The notes: generated by a model not told the origin, from the sequence alone. Counted from the first letter of the stretch, positions 44,109-53,676 are shown. The stretch: DNA of 64,000 nucleotides from Caldanaerovirga acetigignens (GCF_900142995.1 NZ_FRCR01000008.1:62001-126000), one strand, 5' to 3'. A program made the numbers and translations.

Positions 44109-45101
44109 ATGAAAAAATTAATTCTCTGTTTTTTAATAGCATTTTTATCTACTTTCTTCTTGAGTGCTAATTTTTACGCCAGTTCAACGCAAGCTCAGTC
44201 GGAAAATATCGCGCAACTTGCAAGTTCTGTGGAATTAGTAACAGTTGACCTTTCTAATAATAGAATTACGATAGGACAAAATCCTTACTTTAAAAACATT
44301 AAAGAACCCAAAATATTCAGGTTTGCAGAAATCGACAAAGCCCCGCTACTCCTGGTAAATAAAACCCATCCTGTAAACAAAGACTTCTACAACCCTAATT
44401 CGATAGATTTAACCGATAAACTTCCTACAACAAAAAATAATTTGAAACTTGCTAGCGAAGCTGCACAAGCCCTCATCGATTTGTTTTGTGCTGCAAAAAA
44501 TGACGGCATTAAAAATCTTACCATCGTTAGCGCATATAGGTCCTACAACTACCAAAACAACCTTCACAACAGAAAAATAGACTTCTACTTAAAGCAGGGA
44601 AAATCTTTAAATGAAGCAAAAAAACTGGCAGCAACCGTAGTGGCGCTGCCCGGGACCAGCGAGCATCAGACGAGCCTAGCAGTAGACTTTTCTTCAAGAG
44701 AGATTTTAAAAAATGGGGGCTTAGAACAAAACTTCGAAAGCACACCTGAAGGTATATGGCTGCGCGACAATGCCTATAAATTTGGTTTTATTTTGCGTTA
44801 CCCGGCAGACAAGCAGTCAATAACTGGAATAATATATGAGCCGTGGCACTTCAGGTATTTGGGGAAGCCCCATTCGGAAATAATTTATAAAAATAAGTTT
44901 TGCCTTGAAGAATACATCGATTACCTTAAGAAAAACAAAAAGATCGAATATACCTCCGAAAACGGCCAGAAATTCCTTATCCACTACTTAGAAAACATAA
45001 GAAACATAAAGGAAATAGAAGTTTGGGCTTACACCGGACAAGCTATCGGTGCATCTTTAGACAATACTGGAGGACTTATTCTTACGTTGGAGGTGGAGTG
45101 A
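44109..45101 (+). CDS. M15-family (VanY-type) D-alanyl-D-alanine carboxypeptidase
   Basis: A secreted peptidase trimming peptidoglycan stem peptides. I place the start at ATG 44109 (MKKLILCFLIAFLSTFFLS), with AAGGATGAGG upstream; an ATG at 44100 lies in the ribosome binding site. After the signal peptide, the VanY core spans about residues 120-260: VSAYRSYNYQNNL, GTSEHQTSLAVDFSS (His and Asp zinc ligands) and EPWHFRYLG (catalytic Glu and His). The C-terminal ~60 residues are an extra domain of unknown type. The neighbouring decayed glycerate genes are unrelated. Confidence 0.87.
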   Translation: MKKLILCFLIAFLSTFFLSANFYASSTQAQSENIAQLASSVELVTVDLSNNRITIGQNPYFKNIKEPKIFRFAEIDKAPLLLVNKTHPVNKDFYNPNSIDLTDKLPTTKNNLKLASEAAQALIDLFCAAKNDGIKNLTIVSAYRSYNYQNNLHNRKIDFYLKQGKSLNEAKKLAATVVALPGTSEHQTSLAVDFSSREILKNGGLEQNFESTPEGIWLRDNAYKFGFILRYPADKQSITGIIYEPWHFRYLGKPHSEIIYKNKFCLEEYIDYLKKNKKIEYTSENGQKFLIHYLENIRNIKEIEVWAYTGQAIGASLDNTGGLILTLEVE

Positions 45102-45117
45102 AAATATAAAAATTTTC

Positions 45118-45207
45118 CTAACCCATCATTTCGCTTATCAAAATAAGCAGTTTCAATTTTATAGCATCCGAGAAGTTCCGTGCATCAAGACCCGTAATTT
45201 TAAAATT
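45118..45207 (-). pseudogene. CdaR/PucR-type regulator, last ~27 codons only
   Basis: In the frame next to the gntP remnant the minus strand reads FKITGLDARNFSDAIKLKLLI, then stop at 45118. This is the typical end of sugar-diacid regulators (RIxEITGLDPRNFEDALKLKLAL, just after the C-terminal HTH). The rest of the gene is absent. Such regulators often adjoin gntP-garK, so the fragment supports a deletion that joined gntP to the tail of its own regulator gene. Confidence 0.6.
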
Positions 45208-46054
45208 CCGCCGGATATGCTTCCTCCTGCAAGCGTCTTAATGTAGTCGGATATAGGCGTTGCCGAAAGGACCGCTCCGAGGGAACCACCGGCACCCGTT
45301 ATCAGCAGGATTATCGCCGAATCCTTTATCCCCTGTCCCACCCAACTCATAAGGGTTTCTTCATCAAATTTAGGAAGTAGCGAAAGTGAAAGTAGCATTC
45401 CTATCATCAGAGCGTTCACCGGGGTACCGAGAAATATTATTAAATTACTCCCTGGTCCAGAATATTTAGTAAATTTTGCTATAGAAGCAAGAGCTATAAG
45501 CAATATAGGTATTACAATTGGCATAAAGGATTTGGTTGTACTCGGAAGTTTTTCGAATTGGTTCTTCAATTCTTCATAGCTCATTCCACCTTCATCCATC
45601 TCAGACTTAATATCCTTCCCTATTCTATGAGCCCACCACAGCCCGGTCAGAGCAGCCGGTATAGAGACTACCATTCCAATGAGAATTACAAGTCCGAGGT
45701 CCGCTCCGACATTCCCGGCGGCTGCTATTGGTCCGGGCGTTGGCGGCACCAACGTATGAGTGGCATACAATCCGGTTGAAAGGGCAACTGCCATCACTGC
45801 AATTGGAAGATTGGCCCTCTTTGCCAGAGCTTTAAATTGCCAAATCCCTGAGCTATCATCGGCCCTATAAATTCTACGGGCATTTTGCTCAAAAAACCTA
45901 CACCATAAGCTGCAAGTAAGAGCGCCAAGAATGGGTGTATCTTTAGCTTTGCGGTAGCAAAGATGATAAATAGTATTGCCAAAACCACTATAAAAATCAA
46001 CAAGGGACCGTGAACCATTACCGCCTTCGCGGCAGCCAGTTGTTCCGGCGTCAT
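45205..46054 (-). pseudogene. GntP-family gluconate/glycerate permease, decayed
   Basis: Two out-of-frame pieces remain. The first (from ATG 46054) covers MTPEQLAAAKAVMVHGPLL to IAQGFGN. The second covers LAKRANLPIAVMAVALSTGLYATH to LAGGSISGGIL. GntP proteins are about 430-450 residues; roughly 70-90 residues are missing at the junction near 45840, where QGFGN is followed directly by the KALAKRANLP segment in a shifted frame. The C-terminal ~100 residues (usually PFLIAAALRTAQGS...) are also gone, replaced by the cdaR tail. It cannot form a full transporter. Confidence 0.85.
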
Positions 46055-46067
46055 TTATCTTCCCCCC

Positions 46068-47219
46068 CTATCTAGAATAAAAATATAATCTAAATACATT
46101 TTCAGAAGTTTTTTCGAGAAGTTCTTCCCCCCTTTTCATGGCTTCTTCAAGGGTCATGGGACCGCTTGTTATGCTGAAGAAGGCTGTTATCCCTTCAGCA
46201 TAAAGCGCCTCATAACCCCTTTTTAGCGATCCCGAAATGCACACAAGAGGTTTTCTCCACTTGCAGGCCATCCGGCCAATTCCAAGGGGTACTTTGCCGT
46301 AAAGCGTCTGGCTATCCGTAGAGCCCTCACCAGTAATCACCATATCTGCCTCTTTTAATTTTTTTTCAAATTTTGTAATCTCCATTATTATCTCTATTCC
46401 CGGCTTCATCCTAGCATCAAGAAATGCAATAAGCGCTGCGCCGAGCCCTCCTGCAGCTCCAGAGCCTGGAACCTCCAATACATCTTTTCCAAGATCCCTT
46501 TTTATTATCCAGGCAAGATGCCTTAAGTTTTCATCCAAAATTTTCACCATTTCCGGCGTGGCACCTTTTTGAGGCCCGTAAACCGCAGAAGCTCCCTGAG
46601 GCCCGCAAAGCACGTTTTTCACATCGCAAGCCACAACTATTTCGGCCTCCTTTACCCTGGGGTCAAGCCCCGAAACATCTATTTTGGCTATTCTCGAAAG
46701 TTCGCCGCCGCCGAAACCTATCTCCTTGCCTTCAGCGTCTAAAAATCTTACTCCAAGTGCCTGTGCCATGCCCGTCCCGCCGTCGTTGGTGGCACTGCCG
46801 CCTATACCTATTATGAGTTTCCTTGAACCGTAATCCAAGGCCGCTTTTATCAGTTGACCGGTGCCGTAGGTAGTCGTCTTCATGGGGTTACGCTCTTCTG
46901 GTTTTAAAAGATTTAAGCCAGATGCCGCAGCCATTTCTATCACTGCAGTGCCGTCCGGTAGCAAGCCGAAAAAAGAATCCGTTTCTCTACCCAGAGGATC
47001 TAAGGCCTTCGTTCTTACCATTCTACCGCCAGCGGCACAGATTATGGCCTCCACGGTGCCCTCGCCGCCGTCTGCCATCGGGACCTTATCTACATCCACT
47101 TTTACACCGACACAAGACGCTGCCTTCAATATCCCCCTTTCGATGGCATTAGCAGCCTGCAAGGAAGTGAGGCTTCCTTTAAAGGAATCAGGTGCGATCA
47201 GTATATTAACTGCTTTCAT
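46068..47219 (-). CDS. garK: Glycerate 2-kinase
   Basis: A 383-residue GarK/GlxK-family enzyme phosphorylating glycerate. Motifs: IAPDSFKGSLTSLQAANAIERGI, MADGGEGTVEAI, GIGGSATNDGGTGMAQALG, GSGAAGGLGAALIAFL and ITGEGSTDSQTLYGK. The frame is intact. The permease gene directly downstream has decayed, so its substrate must come from another transporter or from internal metabolism, or the gene is on the way to loss. Confidence 0.92.
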   Translation of the reverse strand: MKAVNILIAPDSFKGSLTSLQAANAIERGILKAASCVGVKVDVDKVPMADGGEGTVEAIICAAGGRMVRTKALDPLGRETDSFFGLLPDGTAVIEMAAASGLNLLKPEERNPMKTTTYGTGQLIKAALDYGSRKLIIGIGGSATNDGGTGMAQALGVRFLDAEGKEIGFGGGELSRIAKIDVSGLDPRVKEAEIVVACDVKNVLCGPQGASAVYGPQKGATPEMVKILDENLRHLAWIIKRDLGKDVLEVPGSGAAGGLGAALIAFLDARMKPGIEIIMEITKFEKKLKEADMVITGEGSTDSQTLYGKVPLGIGRMACKWRKPLVCISGSLKRGYEALYAEGITAFFSITSGPMTLEEAMKRGEELLEKTSENVFRLYFYSR

Positions 47220-47342
47220 AAGTACCTCCGAGCTTATTTTTATTGTATATTTTACCCCAATATTTATAAAATTGTAATATCCACTGTGCTTAAATTTTAG
47301 TAATAATTTACTAACTTTTTTAGCAAAATGACAAAATAATAT

Positions 47343-47398
47343 GCCACCTGCATAGACGAGGTGGCTAAAAGAAAAAAAAAGAGCGGGTTTCCCCGCTT
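47343..47398 (-). terminator. Terminator of thiC-thiM plus a second hairpin
   Basis: On the minus strand AGCGGG/CCCGCT (47397-47382) with nine T residues forms a terminator right after thiM; GCCACCT/AGGTGGC (47365-47343) forms a second hairpin. Confidence 0.8.
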
Positions 47399-48193
47399 CT
47401 AACCAATAGAATATTTCATCCCCGCTCGTATCTTTTCCTCCGCGAGGCTATAAAGCTCATCAAAGAAGCACACCTTGAAGCTCGCAGGCCCCCGAACTTC
47501 CGGTCTATTCGCTGCTAGTTCCCCGGCGAGGCCAAAAGCAACCAGAGCCGCAACGCAAGCTTTAAAATAATCCCTTTCCACGCCGCAGAAGCTGCCGATT
47601 ACCGACGCCAGCATGCACCCCGTGCCGGTTATCGTTCCCATCCACGGGTGGCCGTTGTCCACGAAAGCCACCCTCTCCCCATCTGTCACCACATCTGTTG
47701 CTCCCGATATCACCACGGTTGCTCCAAAGTTTTTCGCCATGTCTTTTGCGGCTGCGAGAAGGTTCTTGCTGCTGCCTACAGCCTCAACCCCGCGTATCTC
47801 ACCCCCTGCACCAGCAAGCACCCCTATTTCTGCGCTATTACCCTTTACTATAGAGACTCTGACTTCTTTAAGTATTCTTTTTGCGCTTTCGGTTCTGAGG
47901 GGCGTGGCTCCTGCCCCCACCGGGTCCAGCACTACTGGTATTCCCAGCTCATTCGCCTTTTTGCCGGCTTTTATCATGGACTCCACCTGTTTTGGCGTAA
48001 GAGTTCCTATATTCAGCACGAGGCCTGACGCCGCTTTCACCATGTCCTCCACTTCTTCAAGAGCGTATGCCATAACCGGCAGGGCTCCGATTGCCAGCGT
48101 TACATTGGCGCAGTCGTTTACTGTCACGATATTGGTGATGTGATGTACTAAGGGCTTTTGATTCCTTACCTTATCAAGCAAACCTTCTATCAT
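47399..48193 (-). CDS. thiM: Hydroxyethylthiazole kinase
   Basis: A salvage enzyme phosphorylating the thiazole alcohol for thiamine synthesis. Start ATG 48193 ([30 protein letters not shown]) with GAGGAG upstream. Motifs: [41 protein letters not shown] and [13 protein letters not shown] (anion hole and catalytic Cys). It lies 22 nt after thiC and shares its TPP riboswitch. The ThiM family is a trimer, about 265 residues. Confidence 0.94.
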   Translation of the reverse strand: MIEGLLDKVRNQKPLVHHITNIVTVNDCANVTLAIGALPVMAYALEEVEDMVKAASGLVLNIGTLTPKQVESMIKAGKKANELGIPVVLDPVGAGATPLRTESAKRILKEVRVSIVKGNSAEIGVLAGAGGEIRGVEAVGSSKNLLAAAKDMAKNFGATVVISGATDVVTDGERVAFVDNGHPWMGTITGTGCMLASVIGSFCGVERDYFKACVAALVAFGLAGELAANRPEVRGPASFKVCFFDELYSLAEEKIRAGMKYSIG

Positions 48194-48215
48194 CAAAAAT
48201 CACTCCTCTAATTTA

Positions 48216-49514
48216 TTAACAATTAATCTTTTCCGTACCCAGGAATTTGGCTACCACGTCCATGGCGCAGAAATTTCCGCATATTGTGCAGGTCTTGGTA
48301 TCTGAAGTGTTCCTTTTTTCCCTGTATCTTGCGGCCTTAACCGGGTCGATGGCAAGTTTAATCTGAGAATCCCAGTCCAGGTTTTTTCGCGCTTTTGCCA
48401 TTTCAAGGTCCCATTTTCTTGCTCCAGAGACGCCTTTGACGATATCGGCGGCGTGGGCTGCTATCCTTGAAGCTATAACCCCTTCCCTCACATCTTCCAC
48501 AGTTGGAAGCCCAAGGTGTTCCGCGGGAGTCACGTAGCAAAGGAAGTCTGCACCAGCCGCCGCTGCGATTGCTCCACCTATGGCCGCTGCTATGTGGTCG
48601 TAACCCGCCGCCACGTCGGTAACCAGGGGACCCAGCACGTAGAAGGGCGCACCGTGACAGATTCTCTTTTGAAGCTTTACATTCGCCTCAATCTGGTCCA
48701 TCGGCACGTGACCCGGCCCCTCGACCATAACCTGCACCCCATGCTTTCTCGCTTCCTGCACTAGTTCACCAAGAACGATAAGCTCCTGGATCTGCGCCCT
48801 GTCGGTAGCGTCGGCAAGACATCCGGGACGCAGGCCATCCCCCAGGCTTAAAGTAATATCGTACTTTCGAGCTATTTCAAGAAGCTTGTCGAATTTTTCA
48901 TAGAGGGGATTTTGCCTGCCGCTTTTCAGCATCCATCCTGTCAGGAATGCCCCGCCCCTGCTCACTATGTCCGTAATCCTTCCTTCTCTGCGAAGCCTTT
49001 CCACAGCCTCGAGCGTAACGCCGCAGTGGACGGTCATGAAATCCACACCCTGTTCGGCTTGTTCTTCGATGACTTCAAATAGTTCTTCTTCTGTAAATTC
49101 GACAACGCTGCCCCGTTCCTTCCTGGCCCTAACTCCCACTTCGTATATAGGGACAGTCCCTAACGGCACGTGGATTTCTGCGAGTATTGCTTTCCGAATT
49201 GCTGCGATATCTCCGCCGGTGGAAAGGTCCATGATGGCATCGGCTCCCGCTTCGATTGCCGCTTTTGCCTTTAAGAGCTCTTCTTCAAGGTCAGCATAGG
49301 CTTCTGAAGTCCCGACATTGGCGTTGACCTTTGTCCTCAGGCCACTTCCTATGCCGCAGGGTTTCAGGCCCTTGTGGTTCTTGTTGCACGGGATAACCGC
49401 AGTTCCATCAGCAATTGCTCTTCTTACCTCTTCGGCATCCACTCGTTCTTGTTCTGCCACCTCTTTCATCTCATTGGTAATTATGCCCTGCCGGGCAGCT
49501 TCCATTTGTGTCAC
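48216..49514 (-). CDS. thiC: Phosphomethylpyrimidine synthase ThiC
   Basis: Radical-SAM enzyme turning AIR into HMP-P. I place the start at GTG 49514 ([17 protein letters not shown]), six bases after GGGGGAG. Motifs include [60 protein letters not shown] and the C-terminal [11 protein letters not shown], which binds the [4Fe-4S] cluster (CxxCxxxxC). TPP riboswitch upstream. Confidence 0.95.
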   Translation of the reverse strand: MTQMEAARQGIITNEMKEVAEQERVDAEEVRRAIADGTAVIPCNKNHKGLKPCGIGSGLRTKVNANVGTSEAYADLEEELLKAKAAIEAGADAIMDLSTGGDIAAIRKAILAEIHVPLGTVPIYEVGVRARKERGSVVEFTEEELFEVIEEQAEQGVDFMTVHCGVTLEAVERLRREGRITDIVSRGGAFLTGWMLKSGRQNPLYEKFDKLLEIARKYDITLSLGDGLRPGCLADATDRAQIQELIVLGELVQEARKHGVQVMVEGPGHVPMDQIEANVKLQKRICHGAPFYVLGPLVTDVAAGYDHIAAAIGGAIAAAAGADFLCYVTPAEHLGLPTVEDVREGVIASRIAAHAADIVKGVSGARKWDLEMAKARKNLDWDSQIKLAIDPVKAARYREKRNTSDTKTCTICGNFCAMDVVAKFLGTEKINC

Positions 49515-49533
49515 AAAAAACTCCCCCTTTAAA

Positions 49534-49672
49534 AACAAAAAATCGTACCCAGGGGTACGAACTCAAAAAGCAACCGACTGACTACCCTCCCTACGCTGGC
49601 ATTACCCAAACAGGTTCAAGGGTTCGGGAAAAACTCCCGTCTCAGCCGCTTTTCGCAGCACCCCCGGTAGTC
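49534..49672 (-). promoter_or_regulatory. TPP riboswitch with terminator
   Basis: Minus strand: P1 GACTACC (49672-49666) pairs with GGTAGTC (to 49580). Between them lie GGGGGTGC, GCTGAGA, CCCTTGAACCTG and GGGTAATGCCAGCGTAGGGA, all conserved TPP aptamer parts. TCGTACCC/GGGTACGA (49560-49543) plus TTTTTT is the terminator just before thiC. It should lower thiC-thiM when TPP is plentiful. Confidence 0.95.
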
Positions 49673-49691
49673 TATATTAAGTTTTGCTAAA

Positions 49692-49720
49692 ATTATATAC
49701 AAAATGGTTTTTGAAGTCAA
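49692..49720 (-). promoter_or_regulatory. thiC promoter
   Basis: TTGACT (49720-49715) and TATAAT (49697-49692) on the minus strand, 17 bp apart, start transcription about 15-20 nt before the TPP aptamer. Confidence 0.8.
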
Positions 49721-49736
49721 TGAAAAAGTTTTTTCG

Positions 49737-50051
49737 CTAACTTTTCCCTTTCAACGATGCAATCTCATCAAAAAGCTTGTTTACCAAATTCTTTAGGTCC
49801 CTTATTTCTTCCAAGTATGCCTTATTTTCTTCTTTCAATTTCACAATTTCCCTCTCATATCTTTGTTCCGCCGTTGAATATTCTTCACCAACTTCATCAT
49901 CATTGCCAATCCTAATTTTCGCTATCCTTTCTTTCCCCTTCTCAATGCCCTTTTCTAATGCTGGTTTCATTTTCCTCCTTATTTCTGGCCCCAAGATAAA
50001 CGCTAAGGCTGCCGTTGCAACTCCTGTAATAAAAGGTCTTAACGCCCTCAT
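49737..50051 (-). CDS. Small YtxH-like protein with N-terminal membrane segment and coiled coil
   Basis: A 104-residue protein. FITGVATAALAFILGPEIRRKMKPALEKGIEKGKERIAKI recalls YtxH-type stress-related membrane proteins; residues 60-104 are a coiled coil (YEREIVKLKEENKAYLEEIRDLKNLV). Function unknown. It is a single gene; the thiC promoter lies just after its stop. Confidence 0.6.
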   Translation of the reverse strand: MRALRPFITGVATAALAFILGPEIRRKMKPALEKGIEKGKERIAKIRIGNDDEVGEEYSTAEQRYEREIVKLKEENKAYLEEIRDLKNLVNKLFDEIASLKGKS

Positions 50052-50242
50052 AACGACAAACCCCCTTAAAAACTTTGTCCTCTTTTATTTATGTTGACCC
50101 GCCATCCCGATTAATATGTATAGAGAACATTTGCCATATAATTACTTTATGTGTATTTTTTTATTAATTTAAAAACCATCAGTACCTCTTCTATCCCCAT
50201 AAACATATTATGTATTGAGGATTAAAGAAAGGGGGTAAAACG

Positions 50243-50344
50243 ATGGCAGACCTCAGCAGCATTCAGACCTGGTGGTGGTGGTTTTTACCGATTATAATCA
50301 TAATATTCTTCCTGCCGATAGTGATAGTAGTCCTTTCCAACTAA
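50243..50344 (+). CDS. 33-residue Trp-rich membrane peptide
   Basis: ATG at 50243 with AAGGGGGT upstream opens a frame of 33 codons: MADLSSIQTWWWWFLP, then IIIIIFFLPIVIVVL and a polar SN end. Four Trp in a row precede a single hydrophobic span of about 18 residues split by a Pro. The good ribosome binding site, the stop directly before a strong terminator and the uniform hydrophobic pattern argue for a real gene, perhaps a YjcZ-like or sporulation-related small membrane protein. Function unknown. Confidence 0.7.
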   Translation: MADLSSIQTWWWWFLPIIIIIFFLPIVIVVLSN

Positions 50345-50354
50345 TCCGAAAGAG

Positions 50355-50385
50355 AAAGCCCCGAATGTTCGGGGCTTTTTTTATT
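50355..50385 (+). terminator. Terminator of the Trp-rich peptide gene
   Basis: AAAGCCCCGAA (50355-50365) pairs with TTCGGGGCTTT (50368-50378); seven T residues follow. Confidence 0.9.
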
Positions 50386-50455
50386 TTTCGGTTTTTATTT
50401 TTTTGAAGAAGTGATATTATTATGTTGCAGCAAAGTGCAAAGCGAGGTTTTCAAA

Positions 50456-51184
50456 ATGCCCAGCAAAAAAGAGCGACTTGACAAAATCCTAAGCATGTCG
50501 GGATACGGCAGCCGTAAAGACGTTAAAAGGATAATAAAGCAGGGCGATGTAACAATAAACGGCAGGACTGCAACCAACCCTTCCACACCGGTAGACCCTG
50601 CCGTCGATTTCGTACAGGTCCTAGGCGAACCGCTAATCTTCAAAGAATACGTCTACATAATGATGAACAAACCGAAAGGCGTCATCTCTGCCACCCGCGA
50701 CCTCCACGAGACTACGGTTATAGACCTGCTCGATGGGGAATATTCCCACCGCAACCTTTTTCCGGTCGGCAGGCTCGACAAGGACGCCGAAGGCCTCCTG
50801 CTCATTACCGATGATGGGAAGCTCGCCCACCGGCTGCTTTCGCCCCGAAAAAAAGTGGAAAAGGTTTACTACGTCGAGGTCCGGGGGCTTTTAGGAGAAG
50901 ATGATGTAAAAGCCTTTAAAGAAGGTATTTTTTTGGGGAATTACAGGGCACTCCCTGCAAAACTCGAAATACTGAAGTCGGGTGATGTCTCTTCGGCCAT
51001 CGTCACTGTTTACGAAGGAAAGTTCCATCAGATAAAACGCATGGTAAAAGCAAGGGGCAAAGAAGTGACTTATCTGAAGCGCCTCTCAATGGGACCCATC
51101 AAATTAGACGAAAGCCTGAAACCCGGCGAATGGCGCGAACTTACAGAGGAAGAGATAAGGGCGTTAAAATTCACAGCTTTATAA
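50456..51184 (+). CDS. RsuA/RluB-family rRNA pseudouridine synthase
   Basis: I place the start at ATG 50456 (MPSKKERLDKILSMSG), with GAGG nine bases upstream. Residues 1-60 are an S4 RNA-binding domain (RLDKILSMSGYGSRKDVKRII). The catalytic domain has MMNKPKGVISATRD, FPVGRLDKDAEGLLLITDDG (catalytic Asp in GRLDKD) and GKFHQIKRM. About 240 residues is right for RsuA or RluB; the two cannot be separated here. Its 3' end overlaps the convergent lipoprotein gene by 14 bp. Confidence 0.9.
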   Translation: MPSKKERLDKILSMSGYGSRKDVKRIIKQGDVTINGRTATNPSTPVDPAVDFVQVLGEPLIFKEYVYIMMNKPKGVISATRDLHETTVIDLLDGEYSHRNLFPVGRLDKDAEGLLLITDDGKLAHRLLSPRKKVEKVYYVEVRGLLGEDDVKAFKEGIFLGNYRALPAKLEILKSGDVSSAIVTVYEGKFHQIKRMVKARGKEVTYLKRLSMGPIKLDESLKPGEWRELTEEEIRALKFTAL

Positions 51185-52691
51185 ATTCCAGTCTCTCCTT
51201 TTGCCCCTCCTTCATTGTGTACGAAAGCACGAGAAAATCTCCCGCTACGGTGTATTTCCACAGGCTGCCTTTTTCTGAGAACACTTCTTCGGCTTTTTCC
51301 CTTTCTAAGGCGAAAATTTTGAATGTCCCATCCTCCAAGTAAGCCGCAACCAGCGGCTTTCCCTTATATTCTGGTATGCTGTTCTCTATTATCGTCTCTT
51401 CATTTATTATCCAATTTTTCATGCCATCGATTTTGACCGCCTTTTTTTCCTGTCCGGGAGAAACGTAAAAAAGCTCCCCTTTTGAAGCGAGAACATCTTT
51501 GTCCGCTATATATAAGGCTCTTTTTTCCTTATCAAAATAACTTACCAGCGGGACTTTCAGATTTTTTGCAACTTCGGTGACATTTCCAGCAAGATCGGCT
51601 ATGTAAAGGCTATCCCAGCGCATATTTTCTATATCTTGAGTGCCGGGGCCAGTCGCTTGTGCCGCTTCTGTTTTTTCCTCTGAAATTGCGCTAAAGACAA
51701 GGAATGTTCCATCGGAATTCCATCTAGCATAACCTACTTTTTTGCCGGGAATTTCTATCTTCAACAATTCTCCGGTTTTTGCATTTACTATTTCCAAAAA
51801 ATTCCCTATAGGATAGGGATAGTTTTCTCCTTCTATCAGGTCGTAGTTGCCCTCTTTGTCCTTTGCGGCGACATAGTATGCCAGATGCAAACCGTCAGGA
51901 GACCATAAAGGCGAAAACCGAATAACCTCATTGTCACCAGCGAGCAATCGTTCATCCCCGGTTTTTGTATCCAGCACGTATACTCCCGGCACGTCCGGCT
52001 CGTACTTTTCGTAGGCAAAATAATCTCCCATAGGCGACAGCCTAGGATAAAATAGCCCATCATAAGAAGGTAGTCCCTTTCTCAAGCAGGATACAGTTTC
52101 TTTAGCCACATCTACCTTCCAAATTTCGCTTACTAGGTCCACGAAAACTGAATTTTGGTAGCGGTTAAAAATCATGCGGCTCCAATAGCCGCTCCCCAGC
52201 GGCAGGCGGCCAACTTCCTTTACATTTTTAATTTCCGGATCGAATTTCTTAAAAACGAGGAACTTACCCGAAATAGCGTATATCAAGCTACCACTGCTAT
52301 CCCATCCCAAAAGCCATAGCCTGTAGTTTCCGCTTTCGAAATCTTCTCCCTGGATTTTTTCGATGAGCTTTGCATCGGAACCATCCAAGGCGAATATCCA
52401 AAGTCCCTGTCCAAAGCCATTTTGGGTTCCCGAAAAGGCGGCCCATTTAAAATCAGGAGAAAAAAGCTCACCGCCTTCAAAATAATCTACCTGGCCGTTA
52501 TCGAGGGTGACGGTGGCTTTCTTTACTTCTGCCCCTTCTATAGTTAATTCCACTACTGCCCCTTCAGGTTTCAAAACTTTTGATACCGGGACTTCCGGTT
52601 CCTTTTGAGCAAAATTGCCGCAACCGGCAATGCTCGTAACCACCACAAGGGTCAAAAAATAGGCCGTAATTTTGTAAAAATTTTTGTCCAA
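51171..52691 (-). CDS. Lipoprotein with beta-propeller (TolB/WD40-like) repeats
   Basis: I place the start at TTG 52691 (DKNFYKITAYFLTLVVVTSIAGCG), with GGGGGG seven bases upstream; the open frame continues further to TTG 52724. Signal peptide with lipobox SIAGC. The rest repeats PD40-like blades: SPMGDYFAYEKYEPDVPGVYVLDTKTG, SPLWSPDGLHLAYYVAAKD, RWNSDGTFLVFSAIS. It probably sits on the outer membrane face and binds a partner. Function unknown. Confidence 0.75.
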   Translation of the reverse strand: MDKNFYKITAYFLTLVVVTSIAGCGNFAQKEPEVPVSKVLKPEGAVVELTIEGAEVKKATVTLDNGQVDYFEGGELFSPDFKWAAFSGTQNGFGQGLWIFALDGSDAKLIEKIQGEDFESGNYRLWLLGWDSSGSLIYAISGKFLVFKKFDPEIKNVKEVGRLPLGSGYWSRMIFNRYQNSVFVDLVSEIWKVDVAKETVSCLRKGLPSYDGLFYPRLSPMGDYFAYEKYEPDVPGVYVLDTKTGDERLLAGDNEVIRFSPLWSPDGLHLAYYVAAKDKEGNYDLIEGENYPYPIGNFLEIVNAKTGELLKIEIPGKKVGYARWNSDGTFLVFSAISEEKTEAAQATGPGTQDIENMRWDSLYIADLAGNVTEVAKNLKVPLVSYFDKEKRALYIADKDVLASKGELFYVSPGQEKKAVKIDGMKNWIINEETIIENSIPEYKGKPLVAAYLEDGTFKIFALEREKAEEVFSEKGSLWKYTVAGDFLVLSYTMKEGQKERLEFIKL

Positions 52692-52720
52692 CCAAAAGCC
52701 CCCCTTCTTTTTTTTATTTA

Positions 52721-53515
52721 TCAAATCTCGCCTTTTGCGAGTTTGTTTAAAAGATGCGCAACACCGTCCTCGTTGTTTGAAGGCACCACTAGTTTTGCTG
52801 CATTTTTTACAGATTCTTCAGCATTTGCTACAGCGACTCCCAGCCCAGCAATCTTGATCATCGAAAGGTCGTTCATGTTGTCTCCTATCGCTACAACGCT
52901 CTGCCTTTCAATCCCCAGAATATCGCAAAGTTGTCTTAAGCCTTCCCCTTTGGAAACGCCATCTGGCAAAACCTCGAGGTAAAATCTTTCCGACTGCACG
53001 TAATTTATATTAATTCCAGTCTTTTTTTCAAGTTCCTTCATCTTTCTTATTGAGTAACTCACGTCACCCACCAATATCACTTTATTTACCACATCTATTT
53101 TCTTAAGGTCATCTACCTTTTCGTATTTCACCTTTTCTCTGCTCAGGTAAATTTCATGGGCTGGTTTAAAGTCGGCTATAAAAATCCTGTCATGATAAAA
53201 AGCAACTATTCCTATCTCATTCTCTATGAAATGGTCTATCACAAGGTTGTAAATTGGCTTTGGCAGGTACTTCGAATATACTGGGCCCTTTTCTCGTTCG
53301 AAAATCTCACCGCCGTTAAAGAGAATGGCCGGTATGTCAATCTCTAGAAGCTCCAGAAATTGGCGCGCTGCCCTTTCCCCCCGGCCCGTGGCAACGGTAA
53401 ATAAAATGCCTAAGTCTCTTATCCTTTTTATAGCCTCCAGGTTAGCTTCGGATACGTTCTTTTTGTCGTCGAGCAGCGTACCGTCCAAATCCGTTACTAC
53501 CAGTTTATACCTCAT
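52721..53515 (-). CDS. Cof-type HAD-superfamily phosphatase
   Basis: A sugar-phosphate/FMN-type phosphatase. Start ATG 53515 (MRYKLVVTDLDGTLLDDKK) with GGAGG six bases upstream. HAD motifs: I DLDGTLLDD, II TVATGRGERA, III Lys in PDGVSKGEGL and IV GDNMNDLSMIKIAGLGVAVANA, with a C2b cap. Its 3' end abuts the lipoprotein gene. Substrate cannot be told from sequence. Confidence 0.9.
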   Translation of the reverse strand: MRYKLVVTDLDGTLLDDKKNVSEANLEAIKRIRDLGILFTVATGRGERAARQFLELLEIDIPAILFNGGEIFEREKGPVYSKYLPKPIYNLVIDHFIENEIGIVAFYHDRIFIADFKPAHEIYLSREKVKYEKVDDLKKIDVVNKVILVGDVSYSIRKMKELEKKTGININYVQSERFYLEVLPDGVSKGEGLRQLCDILGIERQSVVAIGDNMNDLSMIKIAGLGVAVANAEESVKNAAKLVVPSNNEDGVAHLLNKLAKGEI

Positions 53516-53608
53516 TTTCAACCTCCATCAGAGTTTTTTCTATAATGATTATTATTTATTTCTATGCCGGAGGAAAAAATCCTTCATACTTGCTATAGGG
53601 CTTTTTAG

Positions 53609-53637
53609 TTTACAGGTGAGTTTGAGGCTGGTATAAT
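53609..53637 (+). promoter_or_regulatory. ychF promoter
   Basis: TTTACA (53609-53614) and TATAAT (53632-53637) are 17 bp apart, 39 bp before the ATG. Confidence 0.8.
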
Positions 53638-53676
53638 ACAGAAAGTGAGACTAAAACCCTTGAAAGGAGCCATAAA

